The notes: generated by a model not told the origin, from the sequence alone. DNA of 64,000 bases from Viridibacillus soli (GCF_016612995.1 NZ_JAEOAH010000006.1:124001-188000); one strand, 5' to 3'. Shown: positions 45,984-54,772, numbered from the stretch's first letter. Numbers and translations: made by a program.

Positions 45984-46910
45984 TTACAAAAAATAGCTAA
46001 TAACTAGTCCTACTGACAATAAGAATCCGAAGAATGTATTTGTTAGCGCCGTAGATTTCATCGCAATCCCCTGCTTCGCTGGCTCATTTACGCCCTCTTT
46101 GAATGCCTTTATTGCTTGTAGCGGTTTTGGAATACTAATGAAAACAACGAGTAACCACGGGCTAATTGTACCCATAATAACAAGAACGATAATCCATACA
46201 TAAGATACGACAAATGAAATGGCTAGTAAGTTTACAGCCTTTTCACGGCCAAGTAGGATCGGCAATGTTTTACGTCCTCCAATTATATCTTCCTTGATAT
46301 CGCGAATGTTGTTTGACATATTAATGCCTCCAACTAATATCCCCATCGGAATTGACACTAAAAAGCTTGTCATGCTCACCGTTCCAGCTTGGATAAAGTA
46401 TGAAATCAACACGAATCCAATCCCCATACTAAGACCCGCAAACAGTTCCCCGAACGGTGTATATGCAATTGGAAAAGGTCCACCTGTATATAAATAACCG
46501 ATTGCCATACCTACTGCACCAATTGCAACAAGCCACCAGCTACTACTCATACATATAAAAACGCCTAGTACAACAGCAACTCCATATAACGCTAGTGCAA
46601 AAGTTAGCACAGTAGATGGTTTTGTACCGTGACGTACAAGCGCGCCCCCAATTCCTACAGAGTCAGCTGTGTCTAAACCACGTTTGAAATCATAATATTC
46701 ATTGAATAAATTCGTCGCAATTTGTAGCGCTAAACAGCATACAAGCATTGCCACAAATAATAACATATCTATTTTTACATCGAACATAGCAAGTACTGTT
46801 CCAAGAATAACAGGTACAAATGTCGCTGTTAATGTATGCGGACGAGTTAGTTGCCACATTAACTTTGCCGTACTAATTTCTTCTATATTCTGATTACGAT
46901 TTTGACTCAT
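45984..46910 (-). CDS. menA: 1,4-dihydroxy-2-naphthoate polyprenyltransferase
   Basis: The 308-residue UbiA-family membrane enzyme attaches the isoprenoid tail in menaquinone synthesis. The prenyl-diphosphate site is NLFNEYYDFKRG followed by DTADSVG, and a second Asp motif, NNIRDIKEDI, lies near 205-214; about eight membrane helices surround them. The ATG at 46910 follows GGAAG; two codons upstream the frame is open but less well placed. Confidence 0.92.
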   Translation of the reverse strand: MSQNRNQNIEEISTAKLMWQLTRPHTLTATFVPVILGTVLAMFDVKIDMLLFVAMLVCCLALQIATNLFNEYYDFKRGLDTADSVGIGGALVRHGTKPSTVLTFALALYGVAVVLGVFICMSSSWWLVAIGAVGMAIGYLYTGGPFPIAYTPFGELFAGLSMGIGFVLISYFIQAGTVSMTSFLVSIPMGILVGGINMSNNIRDIKEDIIGGRKTLPILLGREKAVNLLAISFVVSYVWIIVLVIMGTISPWLLVVFISIPKPLQAIKAFKEGVNEPAKQGIAMKSTALTNTFFGFLLSVGLVISYFL

Positions 46911-47029
46911 AATCAACTTCCTTTCATATTAAACTACAACTACTCTATATTAACTGATTTGTAGGTATCATGCCAAAGGAGAAATTTCTAACATATTAGA
47001 TGGAACGTACACATCTCTTCTACACAACA

Positions 47030-47065
47030 AAAAAGCTACTCCTAAGTAATACTTAGGAGTAGCCC
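47030..47065 (-). terminator. Terminator after nitroreductase gene
   Basis: GCTACTCCTAAGTA and TACTTAGGAGTAGC form a perfect stem, followed by TTTTTTG on the minus strand. Confidence 0.9.
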
Positions 47066-47078
47066 CAAAATCCATATC

Positions 47079-47681
47079 TTATTTATAGACTTTCACACGA
47101 TCTTCAATTGGTGAATATTGTTTTTCTCCAGCTGCAACAACAGGTTTACCAAAAGGCATTTCAGCAAGTAATTTCCAATCCTCAGGAATATTCCACTCAC
47201 TTTTCACTTCTGCGTCAATTAATGGATTGTAGTGTTGTAATGTGGCACCAAAACCTTCTTGTTCAAGTGCAGTCCACACTACATATTGCACCATACCTGA
47301 TGATTGTAATGACCAAATCGGGAAGTTATCTGCATAGGAAGGGAATTTCTCTTGCAATCCTTTTACAATTGATTGGTCCTCGAAAAACAGCACCGTGCCA
47401 TAACCTGCACCGAACATTTTCATTTTTTCGTCAGTAGGCGCGAAATCATTAGCGGGTACTACTTTACGTAAAGTTTCAGTTGTGATACTCCATAATTTCG
47501 AATGTTGCTCACCAAGTAAAACAACTGCACGTGCAGTTTGAGAATTAAATGAAGATGGTGTATGTTTCACTGCATGTTCAATAATTTCTTGGATACGTTC
47601 ATCGGATACGATTGCTTCATTATTAATTACATAAATGCTACGGCGTTCCTCTACAGCTGTTGCAAAATCTTTATTAGTCAT
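47079..47681 (-). CDS. Nitroreductase family FMN protein (oxidoreductase)
   Basis: A 200-residue flavoprotein of the nitroreductase fold (EERRSIYVINN at the N-terminus, TPSSFNSQTARAVVL for FMN phosphate, GFGATLQHYNPLID). Relatives reduce quinones, nitroaromatics or hypochlorite-related electrophiles. The ATG at 47681 follows GGGGGA; a start 14 codons upstream is unsupported. It is divergent from an HxlR regulator. Confidence 0.88.
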   Translation of the reverse strand: MTNKDFATAVEERRSIYVINNEAIVSDERIQEIIEHAVKHTPSSFNSQTARAVVLLGEQHSKLWSITTETLRKVVPANDFAPTDEKMKMFGAGYGTVLFFEDQSIVKGLQEKFPSYADNFPIWSLQSSGMVQYVVWTALEQEGFGATLQHYNPLIDAEVKSEWNIPEDWKLLAEMPFGKPVVAAGEKQYSPIEDRVKVYK

Positions 47682-47730
47682 TATAAATCCCCCAATTAAT
47701 GTATATTTCTTAACTAATATCAATTATGAT

Positions 47731-47791
47731 GTAAGTAGTTACGAATTGTAAGTAGGCACATTTTTTAAACATAGTATTAAAAAAGATACTA
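47731..47791. promoter_or_regulatory. Candidate HxlR operator region
   Basis: Between the divergent genes lie a direct repeat GTAAGTAG (47731-47738 and 47748-47755, 17 bases apart) and an inverted repeat TAGTAT-N8-ATACTA (47772-47791), the latter just before the HxlR start. HxlR regulators often bind such sites, so one or both are plausible operators. Confidence 0.4.
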
Positions 47792-47805
47792 ATGGGAGGT
47801 TACAC

Positions 47806-48150
47806 ATGTTAAAGGACAAAAAAAATCCACAGCAATGCCAAATTGTCGTCGCATTAAACATGATTGTCGGCAAATGGAAGCCAATTATTTTAGATCACTT
47901 ATTACATGGGGAACCACTTAGATTTAATGAATTAAAAAAACTCATTCCAGATATCACACAACGAATGCTCACAATGCATCTACGTGAATTAGAGGAACAT
48001 GACATCCTAACACGTACTGTATATCCACAAGTACCACCTAAAGTAGAATACCGAATTACAGAATACGGCATGACACTTCAGCCTATGTTAAAAACGATGC
48101 AGCAATGGGGCGCCAACCACATTGAACATATGAAAGAAAAAGATAACTAA
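47806..48150 (+). CDS. HxlR/DUF24 family redox-type regulator
   Basis: A 114-residue winged-helix protein of the HxlR family (IVGKWKPIILDHLL, FNELKKLIPDITQRMLTMHLREL). Cys11 lies in the position of the sensing Cys of YodB/HypR (QQCQIV), so it may respond to electrophiles or hypochlorite and regulate the divergent nitroreductase. GGGAGG precedes the ATG at 47806. Confidence 0.85.
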   Translation: MLKDKKNPQQCQIVVALNMIVGKWKPIILDHLLHGEPLRFNELKKLIPDITQRMLTMHLRELEEHDILTRTVYPQVPPKVEYRITEYGMTLQPMLKTMQQWGANHIEHMKEKDN

Positions 48151-48216
48151 CAATTGCACCTCCGCTGCCCCGCTCGCATATACTACGTAATGAATACTTG
48201 CAGAGGATGTGTAAAA

Positions 48217-50052
48217 ATGTGTGGTTTTACAGGATGGGTGGACTTCAAAAAGGATTTAAGGCTACAACAAAATGTTTTACATAGCATGACTAAAACATTA
48301 AAAAAACGTGGTCCAGATGCAGAAAACCTTTGGACCGAAACACATGTAGCCTTTGGGCATCAACGACTCATCGTTATTGATCCAAGTGGCGGTGAACAAC
48401 CAATGACTCGGTCAAAAAAAGGCACTAATTACACCCTCGCATATAACGGCGAACTATACAATACCGATGAATTACGCCGTGAATTACAAAAACGTGATTA
48501 CCACTTTTCATCTAATTCAGATACTGAAGTTTTACTTATAAGCTATATTGAATGGCAGGAACAATGTGTCGATCATCTAAATGGTATTTTCGCATTTGCT
48601 ATTTGGGATGATGCCACAGAAAAACTCTTCATTGCACGAGATCGACTTGGCGTTAAACCACTCTTCTATACAGAACATAATAGCGGCTTATTATTCGGTT
48701 CTGAAATAAAGGCACTCCTCGCACATCCAGAAGTCCAGCCGATCATTAAGCATGACGGACTTGCTGATGTTTTCAGCCTTGGTCCTTCTCGTACCCCTGG
48801 CAATGGAATTTTCCACAATATTAATGAATTGCGCCCTGCTCATGCACTTACTTTTACGAAGGGTGGCCTTCGTATTTGGCGCTACTGGAACGTTAAAAGT
48901 TCCGAGCATATAGATTCCTTTGATCATACAGTTACCAATGTGCGGGACCTTGTGACAGATGCGGTGGAGAGACAACTTGTTTCCGATGTACCCCTTTGTA
49001 CTTTCCTATCAGGTGGATTAGACTCTAGTATTATTACAGCAATAGCTGCAAATAAATATAAAAAAGGTGGTAATGAGGTACTTCACACCTATTCCATCGA
49101 TTATGAAGATAATGCTAAGTTTTTTGAATCAAATGATTTTCAACTTTCCACAGATGCTTTCTGGATTCAGAAGATGACCGACACATTTAAAACGGTACAC
49201 CACTCGGAAATCATTACACAACAACAGTTAATTGATCATTTGAAAGAAGCCGTGCACGTCCGGGATGTGCCTGGTATGGCAGATGTAGATTCGTCCCTAT
49301 TATGGTTTGCAAAAGTAGTGAAAAGGGATTTCACAGTTGGCCTATCAGGTGAATGTGCAGATGAAATATTTGGTGGCTACCCTTGGTTCAAACATGCATC
49401 ATCCAACTTCCCTTGGATTAGGTCCATTGGTGAACGTGAATCTTTCTTACGCACAGAATGGCAACAAAAGCTTAATATTCAAGACTATATGCAAAATGCT
49501 TACGAAGAATCGATTGCCGAAACGCCACGACTTGACGGAGAAGCACCAGAAGACGCAAAACGACGTGAATTGTTCTATCTCAACATGAACTGGTTTATGT
49601 CGACACTATTAGAGCGCAAAGACCGCATGAGTATGGGTGCGGGATTAGAGGTAAGAGTCCCTTTTGCAGACCATCGCCTCGTAGAATACATGTGGAATAT
49701 TCCCTGGGAAATGAAATCTACAGGTAATATGGAAAAAGGTCTTTTACGAAAGGCAATGGAAGATCTTTTGCCAAAAGAGGTGCTCTATCGACAAAAGAAC
49801 CCCTATCCTAAAACTTATCACCCTGCTTATACAGCTGGTGTTCAGCAATGGCTTAAAGAAATTCTCCAAGACAAAAACTCAATCCTACACGAATTCTTTG
49901 AACGTAAACGTCTAGAAAGCCTCATAGATTCCGGTGGCACTTCATTTAAAGTCCCTTGGTTTGGGCAATTAATGGCCGGCCCTCAACTTCTCGCCTATCT
50001 CGCACAGATTCATACTTGGTTTGAAGATTATCAAATTCAGATTGTTGAATAG
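48217..50052 (+). CDS. asnB: Glutamine-hydrolysing asparagine synthetase
   Basis: The 611-residue enzyme amidates aspartate using glutamine. An N-terminal Ntn glutaminase domain begins with Cys2 (MCGFTGW), and the synthetase domain has the ATP pyrophosphatase loop LSGGLDSSI (near 263-271). I use the ATG at 48217, which places Cys2 directly after Met and has GAGGATG upstream; an open frame 21 codons longer is not credible. Length matches B. subtilis AsnO and AsnB. Confidence 0.92.
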   Translation: MCGFTGWVDFKKDLRLQQNVLHSMTKTLKKRGPDAENLWTETHVAFGHQRLIVIDPSGGEQPMTRSKKGTNYTLAYNGELYNTDELRRELQKRDYHFSSNSDTEVLLISYIEWQEQCVDHLNGIFAFAIWDDATEKLFIARDRLGVKPLFYTEHNSGLLFGSEIKALLAHPEVQPIIKHDGLADVFSLGPSRTPGNGIFHNINELRPAHALTFTKGGLRIWRYWNVKSSEHIDSFDHTVTNVRDLVTDAVERQLVSDVPLCTFLSGGLDSSIITAIAANKYKKGGNEVLHTYSIDYEDNAKFFESNDFQLSTDAFWIQKMTDTFKTVHHSEIITQQQLIDHLKEAVHVRDVPGMADVDSSLLWFAKVVKRDFTVGLSGECADEIFGGYPWFKHASSNFPWIRSIGERESFLRTEWQQKLNIQDYMQNAYEESIAETPRLDGEAPEDAKRRELFYLNMNWFMSTLLERKDRMSMGAGLEVRVPFADHRLVEYMWNIPWEMKSTGNMEKGLLRKAMEDLLPKEVLYRQKNPYPKTYHPAYTAGVQQWLKEILQDKNSILHEFFERKRLESLIDSGGTSFKVPWFGQLMAGPQLLAYLAQIHTWFEDYQIQIVE

Positions 50053-50053
50053 T

Positions 50054-50086
50054 AAAGAGCACGCAGATGTCTGCGTGCTTTTTTTA
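50054..50086. terminator. Bidirectional terminator
   Basis: AGCACGCAGA and TCTGCGTGCT form a 10-bp stem followed by TTTTTTT. Confidence 0.88.
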
Positions 50087-50518
50087 TGTTTCTGTATCAA
50101 AAGCTATACACCGAATCTCTTCAGTTTCCTCACGAATAAATTTACTCAATTGATCTACGATAACATCCAAATCATGCAACACAGCTTTAATGTACAAATG
50201 AACCCTTGCCGCATCTGGAATTTCCTTTTTATTGTCTGCTTCAATTTCAATACCAATATGACCCAAACTATCTAAATTGAAAAAGCGCATCGATAAATAG
50301 TCAGCTGAAGTTTCGCTATCTTTACCAAATACAATTTTGAACTCATTACGTTTAAAATGTGCAAACTCAGAAACACCCTTTCTTAATTCCCCTAGCGCTT
50401 CATAATCCGTATATACATCCACTGTAAAAGCACACACTTCATTCGCCAACTGCCAGCGAAGCTGAAAGAACGTTTCATCTTCCCATATCTTCTCCATTTG
50501 CATTTTGAAATGTTGCAC
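50084..50518 (-). CDS. WapI-like immunity-family protein (tentative)
   Basis: A 144-residue cytosolic protein. SMRFFNLDSLGHIGIEIEAD followed by an ALHDLDVIVDQLSKFI tail resembles the WapI/polymorphic-toxin immunity family. No WapA or other toxin lies nearby in the window, so it would be an orphan immunity protein. The start is uncertain: the GTG at 50518, eight bases after AGGGG, is preferred. The assignment rests on pattern only. Confidence 0.45.
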   Translation of the reverse strand: MQHFKMQMEKIWEDETFFQLRWQLANEVCAFTVDVYTDYEALGELRKGVSEFAHFKRNEFKIVFGKDSETSADYLSMRFFNLDSLGHIGIEIEADNKKEIPDAARVHLYIKAVLHDLDVIVDQLSKFIREETEEIRCIAFDTET

Positions 50519-50665
50519 CACAAACACCCCTATCTATTCTATTCATTATAAGCGGAATGTTAATCATTGACAAACAACAAACAAAGATTTATCATGTTTA
50601 TATAAAGACAAACAAAAACAATTAAAGTTTGAAAATAAATAAACAGAAACTGAAGGTGTTTATAA

Positions 50666-51421
50666 ATGGAGAACTCCGAACTATTTTGGAATGCATCAAT
50701 CGATCAACTTAAAAAAGGCTACTCAGAAAACGCACATTGTTACACTTGCCTACTTTGCGGAGAACAAATAGAAAAAGGCTATATATATCCTCAAAATGAC
50801 GTACTTTATGAAGCAGAGAAATATATGCAACTGCATATTACAGAAACACATCAATCTGTTTTTACTTATCTAATTGGGCTAAATAAAAAGATGACAGGTC
50901 TAACTGAGCATCAAAGCAATCTGCTCCGCCTATTTTATGACGGCAAAACAGATGCTGAAGTGCAGCAGGAATTAGAAATCGGTAGCGCCTCTACAATCCG
51001 CCATCATCGTTTTGCCTTAAAAGAAAAGGAACGTCAAGCGAAAACGTTTTTAGTTATGATGGAGCTATTAAAGGAAAAGGATATGAATGCACCAACTTTC
51101 GTGCCTGTTCATAAAACAGCAACGATGGTTGATGACCGTTATAATACTACCGACAAAGAGCAGGAGGAGATTTTGCAAAAACTTTTCCCTGAAGGTACAA
51201 ATGGTCCTCTTCTACGCTTTCCGAAAAAGGAAAAACAAAAACTGATTATCCTACGCGAAATTACAAATCACTTTGATAGCGAATTAACTTATACAGAAAA
51301 AGAATTGAATGTTATCCTCAAGCCAATTCACGATGATTATGCAATGATTCGTCGCTATTTAATCCAATACGGCTTTTTAGATCGTAAAGCAGATGGTAGT
51401 GCATATTGGATAAAAAAATAA
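50666..51421 (+). CDS. Regulator with zinc-binding N-terminus, LuxR-like HTH and DUF2087 C-terminus
   Basis: The 251-residue protein combines a Cys/His cluster (Cys25, Cys28, Cys31, His57, His62), a LuxR-type helix-turn-helix (about 79-120, LTEHQSNLLRLFYDGKTDAE) and a C-terminal DUF2087 domain (FPKKEKQKLIILREI ... YLIQYGFLDRK). DUF2087 is common in Firmicute regulators of unknown signal. It is followed after 19 bases by a GIY-YIG gene, and the pair is probably cotranscribed. Confidence 0.7.
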   Translation: MENSELFWNASIDQLKKGYSENAHCYTCLLCGEQIEKGYIYPQNDVLYEAEKYMQLHITETHQSVFTYLIGLNKKMTGLTEHQSNLLRLFYDGKTDAEVQQELEIGSASTIRHHRFALKEKERQAKTFLVMMELLKEKDMNAPTFVPVHKTATMVDDRYNTTDKEQEEILQKLFPEGTNGPLLRFPKKEKQKLIILREITNHFDSELTYTEKELNVILKPIHDDYAMIRRYLIQYGFLDRKADGSAYWIKK

Positions 51422-51440
51422 AGAAAGTAGGGACTTCATA

Positions 51441-51788
51441 GTGGACCGTCAAAAAGAACTCAAACAAATTTATAAAGAAACCCCTATCCAATCAGGTGTT
51501 TATAAAATTACCAACACAACTAACAATAAAGTCTATATTGGCAGTACAAACAATCTAAAAAGATTAAACGGTGTACAATTTATGCTGAAAATGAATAGCC
51601 ATACGAATAAAACACTTCAAGCAGATTGGAACAAATTTGGTGCAGCTTCATTTGAAATTGAAATTCTCGAAATGCTAAAGAAAAAAGAAGAAGGTTACTT
51701 CGATGCGAAAAGAGAATTAGCAAAGCTTGAAGAGAAATGGATTGCTAAATTAGAACCGTTCGGTGAAAATGGCTATATCGAAAAATAA
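51441..51788 (+). CDS. GIY-YIG nuclease family protein
   Basis: A 115-residue GIY-YIG domain: GVYKITNTTNNKVYIGSTNN carries the GVY...YIG variant, with a plausible Glu (EEKW) further on. Stand-alone members of this type are widespread in Bacillus next to DUF2087 genes; a DNA or RNA target is unknown. GTG start at 51441 with a purine-rich site (AAGTAGGGA) upstream. Confidence 0.78.
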   Translation: MDRQKELKQIYKETPIQSGVYKITNTTNNKVYIGSTNNLKRLNGVQFMLKMNSHTNKTLQADWNKFGAASFEIEILEMLKKKEEGYFDAKRELAKLEEKWIAKLEPFGENGYIEK

Positions 51789-51851
51789 CCTTCTCACTTG
51801 AAATTCTTGTCCATTTTCATTACAATTATCTCAACTTGATACGATAATGAT

Positions 51852-51945
51852 TTCTAGGGTTCCGTGGCATACTTGCTAGTCTGGTCCGAGAGAAATCTCA
51901 TAGCGATTTCGCTATGCCACGGAAGGATAAAAGCCTGGGAGACTG
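51852..51945 (+). promoter_or_regulatory. Guanidine-I riboswitch (ykkC RNA)
   Basis: The conserved series CTAGGGTTCCG, TAGTCTGGTCCGAGAGA, an ATAGCGATTTCGCTAT hairpin, and ACGGAAGGATAAAAGCCTGG is visible. Guanidinium binding would favour read-through of the following terminator. The downstream genes are YkkCD guanidinium exporters, as in B. subtilis. Confidence 0.93.
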
Positions 51946-51977
51946 CTGAGCAATCAGTGTCTTTCAGGCTTTTTTAT
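51931..51977 (+). terminator. Riboswitch-controlled terminator
   Basis: AGCCTGGGAGAC and GTCTTTCAGGCT pair with a nested GCTGA/CAG core, followed by TTTTTTA. It overlaps the end of the ykkC RNA, so the two folds compete. Confidence 0.85.
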
Positions 51978-52001
51978 CACCAATTAGAAAGGATGGATGA
52001 G

Positions 52002-52337
52002 ATGAATAAGCATTGGTTAATTGTTATTGTAGCCTCTATTTTTGAAGTGTTTTGGGTTGTCGGTTTAAAGCACTCATATAACGTTTGGACTTGGGGAGGC
52101 ACCACGTTCGCTATAGTCTTCACTTTTTATTTATTGCTCGTTGCAGGGCGCTACCTCCCTGTTGGAACGGTGTATGCGGTCTTTGTAGGTCTTGGTACAG
52201 CAGGCACTGTTATTACAGGTATTTTATTTTTCGATGAACCATTTAAAATCTCGAAAATTTTACTCATTATTCTATTACTTGTCGGAGTTATGGGTTTAAA
52301 AATTGTGACTGATGATAAGAAAGAAGGTGCAGAATAA
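52002..52337 (+). CDS. ykkC: SMR family guanidinium exporter subunit
   Basis: A 111-residue four-helix SMR protein with the essential Glu15 in the first helix (ASIFEVFWVVGLKHSY) and the GTVYAVFVGLGTAG helix. It should pair with the next protein to export guanidinium against protons. The length equals B. subtilis YkkC. I take the ATG at 52002, nine bases after AAAGG; earlier in-frame codons lie in the riboswitch terminator. Confidence 0.93.
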   Translation: MNKHWLIVIVASIFEVFWVVGLKHSYNVWTWGGTTFAIVFTFYLLLVAGRYLPVGTVYAVFVGLGTAGTVITGILFFDEPFKISKILLIILLLVGVMGLKIVTDDKKEGAE

Positions 52338-52651
52338 TGGCTTGGATTGCGTTAATTGTAGCAGGATTTTGCGAAGTTTTTGGTGTAGCCATGATGAACA
52401 AATGGCAATATGAAAAGAAAGCATCTATTATGGTAAGCCTAATCGCTGGCTTTGCAATTAGCTTTTCTTGTCTCTCTTATGCTATGAATACAATTCCCAT
52501 GGGTACAGCCTATGCTATTTGGACTGGTATTGGTGCATCTGGTGGAGCACTCATTGGCATTTTCTTTTTCGGTGAATCAAAAGATTGGAAACGTATTGTT
52601 TTTATTACAATGGTGCTAAGTGCAGCTGTTGGACTAAAACTTGTCTCTTAA
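52337..52651 (+). CDS. ykkD: SMR family guanidinium exporter subunit
   Basis: A 104-residue SMR protein; Glu13 is in the first helix (AGFCEVFGVAMMNKW), with PMGTAYAIWTGIGASGG. Its start overlaps the ykkC stop by one base, so the two subunits are coupled. Both genes are under the guanidine-I riboswitch. Confidence 0.93.
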   Translation: MAWIALIVAGFCEVFGVAMMNKWQYEKKASIMVSLIAGFAISFSCLSYAMNTIPMGTAYAIWTGIGASGGALIGIFFFGESKDWKRIVFITMVLSAAVGLKLVS

Positions 52652-52739
52652 ATTATTTTCAGATAACTACACTATTCTTATGCTAAATTCGATATAATAT
52701 TTCAAAGCATTGAAATCTATTATAAAAGAGGTTGCATAT

Positions 52740-53243
52740 ATGGCAGAACAAGTTATCATCGATACAATGACTCCCGCTGATTGGGACCAAGTTAGAGCTA
52801 TTTTTATCGAAGGTATTGAGGGAGGGAATGCAACATTCCATGCAATCCCTCCTAGTTTTGAACAGTGGGACGCTGGGCATTTAGAAGAATGCCGTTTTGT
52901 CGCACGTGTGGATGGAGAAATCGTTGGATGGATTGCACTTAGCCCATTTTCCAGTAATGCATTTCACAAGGGTGTGACTGAAGATAGCATATATATTAGT
53001 AGTCGAGCTCAAGGAATGGGTGTTGGTACTAAGCTATTAAAAAAATGCATCGAAGAAAGTGAAAAGTATGGCATTTGGACAATCCAGTCACAAATTTTCT
53101 CTGACAATGACGCAAGTATACATCTACATCGGAAGTTCGGCTTCAGAGTGGTTGGCGTACGCGAACGCTTTGGTAGGTTAAATGGTGTTTGGCGTGACGT
53201 TACCCTACTTGATAGAAGAAGTACGATTATAGGGCATGACTAA
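52740..53243 (+). CDS. GNAT acetyltransferase, phosphinothricin/methionine sulfoximine type
   Basis: A 167-residue acetyltransferase with motif IYISSRAQGMGVGTKLLKKC (acetyl-CoA loop) and the family ending FGRLNGVWRDVTLLDRRS, typical of Pat/YwnH-like enzymes that acetylate amino-acid analogues such as methionine sulfoximine. The ATG at 52740 is eight bases after AAAGAGG. Confidence 0.85.
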   Translation: MAEQVIIDTMTPADWDQVRAIFIEGIEGGNATFHAIPPSFEQWDAGHLEECRFVARVDGEIVGWIALSPFSSNAFHKGVTEDSIYISSRAQGMGVGTKLLKKCIEESEKYGIWTIQSQIFSDNDASIHLHRKFGFRVVGVRERFGRLNGVWRDVTLLDRRSTIIGHD

Positions 53244-53272
53244 CAAGCAATGGGATAGCCCTTGTATTCTCA

Positions 53273-53401
53273 ATGGACAACATAAACGGAGCCAGGAAAA
53301 ACACTCATTTCATGGCTGAACAATTATTAGAGATTCTTCATACAGCACCTGTTAAAATAACTTATAAGACCAATGAATTTTCAGAAGAATTAAAAACATA
53401 G
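53273..53401 (+). other. Possible gene remnant, 42 codons
   Basis: An open frame reads MDNINGARKNTHFMAEQLLE and ends KTNEFSEELKT. No ribosome binding site precedes it, and I recognise no domain. It looks like protein-coding sequence by its codon pattern and may be a remnant, but it could be chance. Confidence 0.25.
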
Positions 53402-53413
53402 GAGCTGAATTAT

Positions 53414-53848
53414 ATGAAAGCGCACAAAATCACAACACAAGAAGATTTACAGAAAGCATTTGATATTCGCGTAAAAGTATTTGTAGAGGAACAAAAAGTA
53501 CCTGCTGAAGAAGAATTGGATCAATTCGATCATCTTGACGGGGAATGTCAGCATGTTCTTATTACGAATCATGATGGTCAAGCAGTTGGAACTGGTCGCG
53601 TTCGTTTAGTTGAGGGCGTTGGTAAAATACAACGTGTCGCTATTTTAGAAGAATATCGTAAACATGGCCTAGGTCGTATTATTATTCAAGCTTTAGAAGA
53701 TATAGCAAAAGAATTAGGTGCTGCAAAAGTAAAATTGGATGGTCAAGTTCAAGCTCAAGGCTTCTATGAAAAATTAGGCTATCACGTGGCATCTGATATT
53801 TTTCTAGATGCAGGCATTGAACATGTATTAATGATAAAAGAAGTTTAA
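53414..53848 (+). CDS. GNAT acetyltransferase (YjcF-like)
   Basis: A 144-residue acetyltransferase with the opening typical of YjcF/ElaA relatives (AFDIRVKVFVEEQKVPAEEELDQ) and the motif EYRKHGLGRIIIQAL. Substrate unknown. AGGAG precedes the ATG at 53414. Confidence 0.85.
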   Translation: MKAHKITTQEDLQKAFDIRVKVFVEEQKVPAEEELDQFDHLDGECQHVLITNHDGQAVGTGRVRLVEGVGKIQRVAILEEYRKHGLGRIIIQALEDIAKELGAAKVKLDGQVQAQGFYEKLGYHVASDIFLDAGIEHVLMIKEV

Positions 53849-53853
53849 AACTT

Positions 53854-53893
53854 AAAAGAGCTGTCCCCTATTATTTGGGACAGCTCTTTATAC
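53854..53893. terminator. Bidirectional terminator
   Basis: AAAGAGCTGTCCC and GGGACAGCTCTTT form a 13-bp stem between two convergent genes. Confidence 0.88.
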
Positions 53894-54772
53894 TTGTGGT
53901 AATTCAACAATCTGTTTACTCGGCTTAATTAACGTATAAATAATACCTGCGAAAATAAGTACTATGCCAGCAGTTTGCAACAAAGTAGGTCGGAAATCTA
54001 AAATCACAATATCCAATAAAATCGCCACCACTGGATCCACAAAAACTAACGCGGACACAACAATAGTCGGCAACTTACGCAAGCTATCAAAAAACAAGTA
54101 ATAAACAAAACCAGTATGTATTAAGCCTGTTCCTAAAATGTACAACCAATTTGAAGTCGTCAGTCCCTCAAACACCCCGAAGTCCAGAAATGGCGGTAAA
54201 ATAACAATTCCAACCATTGTCTGTACAAAAGTCAAAGCATAAGTACTTAAATGCGTAATGCCCTTCCCTACGAACATTGCAAGTGCATAGCAAACTGCAG
54301 ACAGCATCGCCCAGACAAATCCTGAATTGAACAATGCCTCAATAGATGTAAATTGATCCAATCCGATAATAAAAACACTTCCAAGAAAACAAACAATAAC
54401 TGCCATAACAGCTTGTACTGTCATCTTTTCTTTTAAAATTAAACTTCCTAAAATCAATACAAAAATGGGTGCTAAATTATAAATTGAAATAGCTACGGAT
54501 ATCGACATCTCTTCAAATGCCTTGAATAAAAACACCCAATTGAAGACTAAAAACACACCACAAATGAGCGTCTGAGTAACTTCTTGGCGTGACCACTTCT
54601 CCGTTTTATAGCCACCTGTAAAAAACCACATTCCTCCTAAGAATAACGTCGCGCAAATACAGCGAACAAACACAAGCTCCTCTGCTGGTATTCCTGTATT
54701 CACTGTAAAAAAGCCAATGGAACCGAAAATCGCCATTGCTACTGTCATCTTAATCATTGCTGCTATATTCAT
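53888..54772 (-). CDS. EamA/DMT superfamily permease
   Basis: A 294-residue protein with ten hydrophobic segments in two EamA repeats (LVFVRCICATLFLGGMWF in the first, LTFVQTMVGIVILPPF in the second). Members move amino acids, nucleotides or other small solutes. The ATG at 54772 follows AAGGAAGG. An open frame 18 codons longer is unsupported. Confidence 0.85.
   Translation of the reverse strand: MNIAAMIKMTVAMAIFGSIGFFTVNTGIPAEELVFVRCICATLFLGGMWFFTGGYKTEKWSRQEVTQTLICGVFLVFNWVFLFKAFEEMSISVAISIYNLAPIFVLILGSLILKEKMTVQAVMAVIVCFLGSVFIIGLDQFTSIEALFNSGFVWAMLSAVCYALAMFVGKGITHLSTYALTFVQTMVGIVILPPFLDFGVFEGLTTSNWLYILGTGLIHTGFVYYLFFDSLRKLPTIVVSALVFVDPVVAILLDIVILDFRPTLLQTAGIVLIFAGIIYTLIKPSKQIVELPQV

Noticed and set aside
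48154-48216. Upstream extension of asparagine synthetase
   Set aside because: Would bury the catalytic Cys that must be at position 2.
51864-52001. Upstream extension of ykkC
   Set aside because: Covers the guanidine-I riboswitch and its terminator; the ATG at 52002 fits SMR length.
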